A stretch of 64,000 nt of DNA from Pyxicephalus adspersus. Its lineage: Eukaryota; Chordata; Amphibia; Anura; Pyxicephalidae. The notes beneath the pieces are model-generated. The model did no database searches. It worked only from the letters and a program-made list of their open reading frames with translations, and was not told where the DNA came from. This document shows positions 56,643 to 64,000 of this stretch, one piece after another. The stretch spans positions 92,415,436 through 92,479,435 of the forward strand of contig NC_092862.1 in assembly GCF_032062135.1 (NCBI RefSeq), in the 5' to 3' direction. The first letter of the stretch is position 1, and each line of letters opens with the position of its first letter. Made by a program: the position numbers and the translations under genes.

Positions 56643-57059
56643 CAGGTAGTCCCCAGGTTACATACAAGATAGGGGCTGTAGGTTTGTCCTTAAGGTAAAT
56701 TTGTATACAATTAGGACAGATGTTTGTCTCAACATATTATTAGGCAGTGTGGTGTCACTTACTGTATAAAATCCTCACTGTAAGTTAATCACAAANNNNN
56801 NNNNNNNNNNNNNNNAAAAAAAAAAAAATACTTTATGGAGCCTAGACATTCATTAACTTCTGCAGCAAGCCGTGCTTTGATATTCAAAAAGAAACAGCTG
56901 CAGTGTTTGTCTCGGTCATTAAGGAGTTACAAGATGTTGCAGAAGAGCTCAGTTTCAGCTGTGTTTAGCAAAAGATTTCTTCTTCCTTAAGTCATGCAAG
57001 CTCCGTTCATATCTAGGAGTCGTCTGTATGTCGGATGTTCTTAACCCGGGGACTTCCTG
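56643..57059. mobile_element. Mariner/Tigger-type MITE with TA duplication
   Basis: It starts CAGGTAGTCCCCAGGTTACA and ends CCCGGGGACTTCCTG, inverted over about 14 bases, with TA on both sides (56641-56642, 57060-57061). The interior has GATAGGGGCTGTAGGTTTGT. It is interrupted by the assembly gap at 56796-56815 and adjacent poly-A. No coding. Confidence 0.78.
56796..56815. other. Assembly gap (20 N)
   Basis: Twenty N, followed by about 13 A residues; probably a poly-A tract that defeated assembly, so the real length is unknown. Confidence 1.
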
Positions 57060-57512
57060 TACTCTAGCAATGTACAAATCAAACTTTTCTTACAGCTGTA
57101 GCCAATAACCTTCGTCCTCTTCTGTGAGGAGTTAGCCCCTAAAGCTATATGCCATGGAGATAGAACACTACAACATATTAGACAAGTAACTGTAAATGAC
57201 ACAGGAAACAATCCATTATTTCCTGTGTCATATTTCTAAACAGCAACCAAAAGACAATTGGGCTTACTGTACTTCTCATATAGTGGCTGACATTTGCCTA
57301 CATTACTACTTGAAGCCCAACATACTTCTAAAACATTGCTTGGTCTTAATGGAGCAGAGTGATAGAGCTTTTTCAATTATCGGAAGTCATGATTCAGCAT
57401 TAAGCCGGACTAAATACCTTCTGGAATTGAAATCTTTTCACAGACCTCTTAGTAAAAGCATGCTATAGAAATGCAGTGCAACTCAGAAGTGGTGCCATAA
57501 TGTCATCTATAT

Positions 57513-57848
57513 CAGGGGTCCCCAACCCCTGGTCTGACAGGTGGGCCACAGGTCTGGCCGGTAAAACCCCCCAAAGAGGTCAGGAAAAGGACCCTACTTG
57601 GGGGAGCCCACCAGCCAAAGCCGTGGACCATGTCTCCCGTACGCATTGCAGGCTCAAGGTATTGGGCAAGTTGTATCCCTGGACACAACCTGCCCCCTCT
57701 CGCATTGCGATGGGAGAGTGGGCAGGTTCTGGCATCATGTCGTTACTCTGGGGGAAGTTTCTTCCCCTTTGAGTAACACACGGCTCATGTGCGGTCCGGA
57801 GTCAATGCATTTAGTGATCCATGAGCTCAAAATCGGTTGGAACCACTG
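57513..57848. mobile_element. hAT-type MITE with perfect 8-bp target duplication
   Basis: It starts CAGGGGTCCCCAACCCC and ends GGTTGGAACCACTG, inverted. ATCTATAT is duplicated exactly at 57505-57512 and 57849-57856. There is no transposase frame. The interior shares several phrases with 10412-10605. Confidence 0.88.
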
Positions 57849-58289
57849 ATCTATATTATCTTTTGTGGTAGAAACAGGGAGACAGTGTCTGGGTATACAT
57901 AGATTTCTCTCCTCTGCACTGCCATTTTGAAAGTCCACTCCAGAATTTGATGTTCGCCCTGGTGTAGGTGCTCGGCCATAGTAAAAGACTGAGATAGTCA
58001 GTCCACCCTGCCCTGCTCTGGGAACTACATGTCTGTGGTGTACAGTGAAAACTCGAAAGTATTTTGTGCTATCAATCTAGCCAGTGCTGTTTTGTTTTGG
58101 GACAAATTTATGTTTAGTTAGTTGCCCATCCAGTAGCAAGGTTTTTTTTTTTTATTTTACTGTTCTCCTGTAAATATTGTAAATAGATTGTAAAGCTTAA
58201 ATATAATTATTGTTGGTAAAACTTAGAGACTCTCTCTAAACTCGCTTTGTACTGGGCTTGTCCCAGAGGGCCAAAAACACCCCGCTACC

Positions 58290-59260
58290 TAGCCTCCGTG
58301 CTACAAGTGGAGGTGGAGCTGCTGAAACAGCTAGTGGCTAATGCTGAACAGAGGAATACAAATTCTTACATGCAGGCTATGTTGCACAGAGAAGGCAGGG
58401 TTGGATCGTAAAGTTGCAAGTGCTGACAGAAAAGCCCTGACTCAGCTTGTCCAGTGAATGGCTGGAAAGTTAGCAGATGCCGCAGCGGTTGCCCATAGCA
58501 ATGCATTAGCGGTACAAATAAGACAGTTTTTACAGCGGATGACCGCAGTGGATGATCCGGAGGCTTACCTCACTATGTTTGAGTGTGCCGCACAAAGGAA
58601 GGGGTGGTCGAGACCACTGTGGGCTGGCTTTGTTGACTGGCGAGTCCCAGAAGGCCTGTATACCAGGGTGACAACTGTCCGTCTACAAAGAAGCAGGCCA
58701 GTACTTTTTTTAGGGATACCATCCTATTACAGGTGTTTTGTCCCTCATTTCTCCACCATTGCAACTCCACTGACAGACTTGACCAAAAGGAAAACTCGGT
58801 GGTAGTAAAATAGCCTCCTGAGGCAAAACAGTAATTTCAGGCTCTCAAGCAAGCTCTGTGCTCAGACTGTACTATGTTCTCCAGATTTCTCCAAAAAATT
58901 AATAGTACAGACTGGTGCGTTGAACGTAGGTTTAGGTGCAGTGTTGTCCCAGGTACACAATGGGGAGGAGCACCCAGTAATGTACCTGAGCTGGAAATGG
59001 AGAAAAACTATGCTGTGGTTGAAAAGGAGTGCTTGGCCATCAAGTGGGCTCTAGAAGAGTTGCGGTTTTATTTAATAGGTCGACATTTTACCTAGTAACG
59101 GATCACGCCCCCATTAAAATGGGTGTCAGGGAAAAAGGAAGCCAACCCAAAACTAAATAAGTGATTCCTCAGCCTGAAAGAGTTTAATTTTGCTGTGCAG
59201 CATCGTCCAGGCTCAAAGATGGCCAATGCAGATGCCCTGCTGTAAAATACCTGGTATGGT
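58290..59260 (+). mobile_element. Ty3/gypsy retrotransposon remnant (gag, RT end, RNase H)
   Basis: 58318-58600 has gag-type sequence (DDPEAYLTMFE near 58550). It is joined at about 58690 to the reverse-transcriptase/RNase H connection (SYYRCFVPHFSTIATPLTDL, 58710-58785). RNase H sequence follows over 58860-59100 (VEKECLAIKWALEELRFYL), then TDHAPIKMG and a final HRPGSKMANADALL-like piece near 59200-59245. Protease, most of RT and integrase are missing and stops are frequent. No LTR pair is visible. Genomic repeat, not a host gene. Confidence 0.82.
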
Positions 59261-59290
59261 TCTTGTGAATAGCTAGATCAGGTCCCTACT

Positions 59291-59400
59291 AAGGCTACGT
59301 ACACATGTCAGATGATTCTCGTCCGATTACCACTTCAGGGTTATTATCAGATGAGAATCTGACGTGTGTACAGCGGCCGTCCGATGCTGTATATGGAGCA
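59291..59400. mobile_element. Half copy of the GTACACAC palindromic MITE
   Basis: It begins AAGGCTACGTACACATGTCA and contains an arm pair CAGATGATTCTCGTC...GATGAGAATCTGACGTGTGTAC (two segments), the same terminus type as 50065-50286. Confidence 0.6.
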
Positions 59401-60379
59401 GAACGGTGCTGTATGTACTGTGCTCATTCATGCATTTTTCAGTCTGTTGTTGTTGGATCGTGATCTCCACTGCTGTGATGTTTTATAAATTTTATTTTTA
59501 ATAAAGTGAGCTGTTGAAAAGGTATTACAAAATTACTTAACAATGCAGATGAATAGTAGTACAACAGTACAGATGTTACAGGCATTGGCATTATGACACA
59601 ATAAAGGGGAGTGGTTATTAATTCCAGAAAATTAACATCTAATTCCTTATAAAATCTTACATTCTATAAATAAAGGAGCAAGCAATAGCTCCACCACCAG
59701 GCACCCTGGTTCTATGGACACACTTCATATCACTTCAAACTGTCTAAATTTGATGTCCTTTCAACAATTATTTGTGATATTGATTCCTTTTCGATTCCTT
59801 TGAACATGCATTTAACTTCGCACTTTGATGTCCACAAGTCCCCTCAAGGAAGCCAGTTAAGGTGAAATGCGTTGGGACACGTCATTTACCTTCCTACTAC
59901 TTTGTTTGGGTCTACAATAGGAATCTCTGAGGTAGGCTCTAGTTTCCCCATCTCTCTCCTTGCCCCCACAACAATCAAGTGTCATATAGGGCTTCCCCTT
60001 AACGGAAACTCCATACCCTGATGGGTTCCCACCCCCTTGTTTCCTTAACTACCAATTTTTAAACTCTCCTGGACCTACAAACAACGCATCAGGCTGCCAT
60101 GACTATGCAACTTCCTCTATCTCCAATATGTAGGGAGGGAGGGTGGAAAAGCCTGCCCTAAGCTGACTGCAACTGACTAGTCCCCCTTACTTCGGTCCTT
60201 TTTTTTAACCCTGCCCTTTGATCCCACCCCTTGAGCTAACACCACCCCATGTCACACTTTCCCGTTCTTGACAACAAATAACTCCTTCCTCTCCTGCCTT
60301 TCCTCTTCACCCTGTCATGTGGCCCTACACCTATATCTTTTTTTTCGGGCCCACTTGTTAAATGAAGCTGCATGTCTGG

Positions 60380-61064
60380 TTAAAGCGGATGTGTACCCAA
60401 AATTTACCCAAAACAATAAAACCACACTTACCCTCAATACCACAGATCAGTTTGTCTGTCGGGAGGTTTCCTGCATCGTCCCGGTATCTGTCTTCGGTTT
60501 GGCTCAGGGGGAGCACCAGGCGCCGCCATCTACTCCTCTCTTCTTCCTACGTCACCCGATCTTGCACTGTGCAGGAGTGGGATCGGGTGACGTAGATTGT
60601 GAAAAAACTTGCCATTCTCACTGTGCATGCATGAGATGGGCAATTTTTGCCCTATTGATTAAAGGGCTCCTTCTGCGCATGCCTGAGATGCCTAAGTTCT
60701 TAAAAAAAAAGGATACAGCACCGCCCCCTAGTTCTCGGCTGCCTAGGCGGTAGAGAATGAATGGGAGCGCAAAGCCCAAGACCCTCCCGGGACGCCTGAT
60801 GTAGGTATCCCGGGAGGCTCTTGGGCGCTCCTTCTACGCATCTCGGGCATGCGCAGAAGGAGCCTTTTTTTCGATCCTACATCACCCGATCTCGTGCCTG
60901 GGTCGGGTGACATAGGATGAAGAACCCGGAACAGAAGACGAAGATGGAGGCGCTTGGAGCGAATGTTGGAACGATGCGGGACCAGATGCCGGACACCCCT
61001 GGAGTGATCAGTCTGCCATGCAGAATTGAAGGTTTTTGTTTTTTTGAGTATAGCTCCTCTTTAA
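60380..61064. mobile_element. TTAA MITE, family A copy 3 (divergent)
   Basis: TTAA at 60380-60383 and 61061-61064. The ends TTAAAGCGGATGTGTACCC and AGTATAGCTCCTCTTTAA are inverted but diverged. Shared interior: TACGTCACCCGATCT, GGGTGACGTAGA, CTCACTGTGCATGCATGAGA and AAAGGGCTCCTTCTGCGCAT. A long internal inversion, CCTCCCGGGACGCC...ATCCCGGGAGGC (60783-60818), sits near GGCATGCGCAGAAGGAGC (60848-60865). Confidence 0.75.
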
Positions 61065-61069
61065 GTGTC

Positions 61070-61769
61070 TGGATCAAATATTGTTAGGCCAATGTCATTT
61101 ATTTTGTTCTTTAATTGATTGTGTATTGTTACTTAAAATAACTAAAAATTGGTGTGTGTGATTTCTCTCAATATTTTTACCAAATCCTTATCCAGGCATG
61201 CACCCTCTGCATGAAGGAAGAAGCAGGGCAAGGAGCATGGGTCCCTTCTCACTATAAGGCAGAATTCATTTGATGGTAATGTGCTGCTCATGGCTAGTCA
61301 CTATACATCCCTGATTTTGCTGACCAGAGATACAGGAAGCCATGCTAAAACATGGCTTGCCAGTAGTCCCCTTGTCAGCTTTTCCGCCATGATCCCTGCT
61401 TTACTGGTTGACTGGCAGTGGCCTGTAGAAGTGTGGCTTACAAATTGTGAATAGAGATTGCATTTCTGCAGAATTAATTCTGTGCAAGCAATATAAATTT
61501 CTGCAGAAAATCCAATACATTCCACCATTACATTCTGCGGACTAGGAGAGAGAGATTTTTGGATTTTGTCTGTAGATGGTCAAGAAATCCAACTACTCTA
61601 ATGAGGAAGAAGAAGTCACAACTTTATTACAATACACACAACAGTCAGTTCCAGCCTATCTAGAAAGCCCCAAGCTGATTAATATTCATGTTTAGGAAAA
61701 GGTTCGGTCATCCATTACATTTCCTCGGTAAGAGACTGCAAGAATCTCTCTCTAGACTTCAGACTAGCA
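61070..61769. other. Intergenic sequence
   Basis: Nothing recognisable between the MITE and the CpG-rich GOLGA4 upstream region. Confidence 0.4.
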
Positions 61770-62198
61770 CATAGTGGGCGCGGTTAGCGTTTCCATCCTC
61801 CGGCTCTGAGCATGTCCATTCCAGCATTCCGTAGCTCCACGTTGGCCACGCACGCGCAGTACGTAGTCCCGTCAGCTCACGGTATGTACCTGTGACCACT
61901 AGAGACCAGGAAGCGGAAGAAATCAAGACCAGTGCAAAAAAGTATTGTGTACATTAATTCCTGTATAAAATAATTATATTTGTGTCCATGTGACACAGAC
62001 GGGTGACCGGACGGGTCTGGTTTATGTGTGCATTTATCTATGCAGCGAAGCCCTGTCTCATTTGTCTAAGTACATTTCCGGTTCAGTGGTTGTAATAGGG
62101 GGTTGTCAAATTCTGTAGTAGCCGAGCTCATACTGTTTGCTCTGTCCTAGCTTGTCCCTAACGAAAGGCCCTGCCACCCCCTAATCCGCTGTGACAAC
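61770..62198 (+). promoter_or_regulatory. GOLGA4: GOLGA4 promoter and 5' UTR
   Basis: CpG density rises from about 61775 (GTGGGCGCGG) through CACGCACGCGCAGTACG (61847-61863). ETS-type motifs occur at GCGGAAG (61913-61919) and TTTCCGG (62085-62091). There is no TATA box. The transcription start is not determined. The start codon lies in a reasonable context (A at -3). Confidence 0.6.
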
Positions 62199-62273
62199 AT
62201 GTTCAAGAAACTGAAGCAGAAGATCAGTGAGGAGCAATCCCCTCTGAGGAGCACTGCGAGCCCCCAGCAACAG
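62199..62273 (+). CDS. GOLGA4: GOLGA4 first coding exon (golgin-245)
   Basis: GOLGA4 is a trans-Golgi tether, a long coiled-coil protein that is recruited by Arl1 through a C-terminal GRIP domain and captures endosome-derived vesicles through its extreme N-terminus. The exon has 25 codons, MFKKLKQKISEEQSPLRST and then ASPQQQ, ending at a consensus GTATGT donor (62274-62279). MFKKLKQKISEEQ is the golgin-245 N-terminus; golgin-97 starts with a related but different sequence. The remainder after SEEQ diverges from mammals, and the last bases end in phase 0. Downstream to 64000 I find no second exon. Head-to-head with LRRFIP2 as in human. Confidence 0.92.
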
Positions 62274-62279
62274 GTATGT

Positions 62280-64000
62280 TATTACACAGTGATTTCAGGT
62301 TTTACCGGGGATCTGGGTAATGATAAAATGAAAGTGACCTATTGGACTTGTGGCTTCAACCGATTTCACCTACCACAGACACATTATAACCTTTTATTTT
62401 TTCCAGTTGTTAAATCTCCACATGCACACATGTTTTACAAAGAATTCCCCATGTCTTTAACTTGAAGTGATATGGAGCTATTCCAGATCTGCATGAGGCT
62501 CAACTGCCATGCCATTCAAGTGAATGAGAGAGGTTGGGAACCATTCATCACATGCAGCTGCTGCAGCAGATTTTCCAGTGGTGCCCAAAAGCGACTTGTC
62601 GCATAGTTGTTGTTTTTTGTTTGCAGTAGTGGCTGTGTGCAAATCTGGTTACCCACCGTGCAGTTTACGGTTTTGAATAAGCCTTTAAAGTACAATGATG
62701 TGTTTCATTACTAAGCCTGCTCTAATATTTTAAACTAGAACACCCCTCCTCGTCCTTGTTTACATGTACGTCTTTGTGGCGGTGGTTGTCTTCAACACTG
62801 GGTACAGAAGTCATCGGTGCTGGCTTGGTAATCCACCTCTGCTGATCTATTTCCAATAGTCTGCAGTGGATTCATACTGACAAAATCCATTCATGTCTTT
62901 CCTGTTGAGGAAAGTTAACCCCCATACTGCAGATATAACAGAGAGTAAAAAGGAAATCTATCTAACATGAGCTAAATCCTCTCATGGATAGTTGTTGACC
63001 TAGCAAGTGTCATCTTTGTCACTATTCATGTAAGGAAATGTAAAATTTTCCCATACTATCCCAGTGGAAGTAGACAACAGAAAGTAAATCAACAAAAAAC
63101 TGACAGATTCAGGTTTTGGCTTATTTTACGTTTTTAGTTTTCATTTTTGAATGCTGTCTGTTATATGTACATAGTACAGTATCTGCCATCTGTAAGAGTG
63201 GGTCTGAGTGCAGGGGTGGTGCAGCTTCATTACATATGTGCAGGAGTTCCATCACTGCCTACCCAGTGAGTAACACGCCAGCTGCAAATGAAGCATCAGA
63301 AAGGATGGCAGCTAGCATGGAACTTTTTTCCTCACTTGAACATGGCAATCTCAGTGTTATTTTGCCATTTTTTGCAAATATCCTTTTTATTTCTTCTCGC
63401 TGTGAATTCCCTTTTTAATTTCTACCTTATTTGCAATATACAAGCAAATGTGTGCCTGTTAATGAAATAGGTAAGAATTTGGTAGTCCCAGGGTGAAGAG
63501 TAACTTTTTTCAATTATCATGGCAATACTTTGATTAGTACTATAGAGTATACAACATAGAGCATACATTGATTGGAGTGAAATATGTAATGCACTGTACT
63601 GTGTAGAGAATGGCACAAATAGAGGTTTGTCATGTGCAAAGAGGATACCCTTATATGTAATCCCTATACATTTAAAATACCTTACAGTGTGCACATTTAA
63701 TGTTATCACATCCCAGACCTACCTCATAAGTTTGTACTATTGGATCTGCAGGCTGTCATTGTCAGACTGCAGGCAGGTCTGCACATCCAAGCTTTTAACT
63801 TTCCTGTGCGTTTTAAGGACAGGATGCTCCAAGCTTTCCTGTTTTTGCTAATTCTGACCCAGTTCAGACAAAAATCTGTCATGTAAGTGGGTGGGAATGG
63901 GTTAGACTCTGAATTGTTTTCTGGGTTTGGTTATTTAAAATAACTGAGGGATGTTAATTGTTTAAAGCACTGCACTAATTTAATGTGGGTTTGTCATGAA
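62280..64000 (+). other. GOLGA4 intron 1, partial
   Basis: No second exon is recognisable. The open frames here (for example 63116-63418) have no family resemblance. Confidence 0.5.

Noticed and set aside
62199..62273. GOLGA1 (golgin-97) as the identity of the plus-strand exon
   Set aside because: The N-terminal MFKKLKQKISEEQ fits golgin-245 better, and LRRFIP2 next door matches the GOLGA4 locus.

Overview
The window is vertebrate nuclear DNA, most likely from a frog. The genes are interrupted by long introns, there are GT-AG splice sites, CpG-rich promoters, Tc1/mariner, hAT, CR1 and Ty3/gypsy remnants, a tRNA-type SINE, and dense families of short inverted-repeat elements (TTAA-flanked MITEs and palindromic MITEs) of the kind common in ranid-type frogs. 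The frog assignment is inference from repeat style; no species is claimed. A 20-base assembly gap lies at 56796-56815.

Two protein-coding genes are supported. The minus strand from about 45.1 kb down past position 1 carries LRRFIP2: a CpG-rich promoter and non-coding first exon near 45.0 kb, the ATG exon at 39.8-39.97 kb, and 18 further coding exons down to 1492. The 3' part, encoding the rest of the coiled coil, lies off the left edge. Nineteen coding exons give 498 codons, and every one starts and ends on a codon boundary. Ten of them (13.5-25.0 kb) form a Ser/Arg-rich cassette block between the basic N-terminal segment and the coiled coil. At the right edge, on the plus strand, the first coding exon of GOLGA4 (golgin-245) starts at 62199. 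LRRFIP2 and GOLGA4 lie head to head in human 3p22.2 too, so the synteny supports both calls.

Layout: 1-45 kb is LRRFIP2 with repeat-filled introns. 45.1-61.7 kb is intergenic and repeat-rich (SINE, CR1 fragment, palindromic MITEs, hAT element with perfect 8-bp TSD, mariner MITE, gypsy remnant, three related TTAA MITEs counting one in LRRFIP2 intron 1). 61.7-64 kb is the GOLGA4 promoter, exon 1 and start of intron 1.

The most unusual item is a pair of related DNA elements (4577-6666 and 33857-35236) with CACTGGGGAA-type terminal inverted repeats and TAA duplications. They carry the remains of a protein family I know from invertebrate genomes as an abundant uncharacterised repeat-encoded protein; its superfamily is not settled by this sequence. 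No prokaryote-type system, CRISPR array or operon is present.
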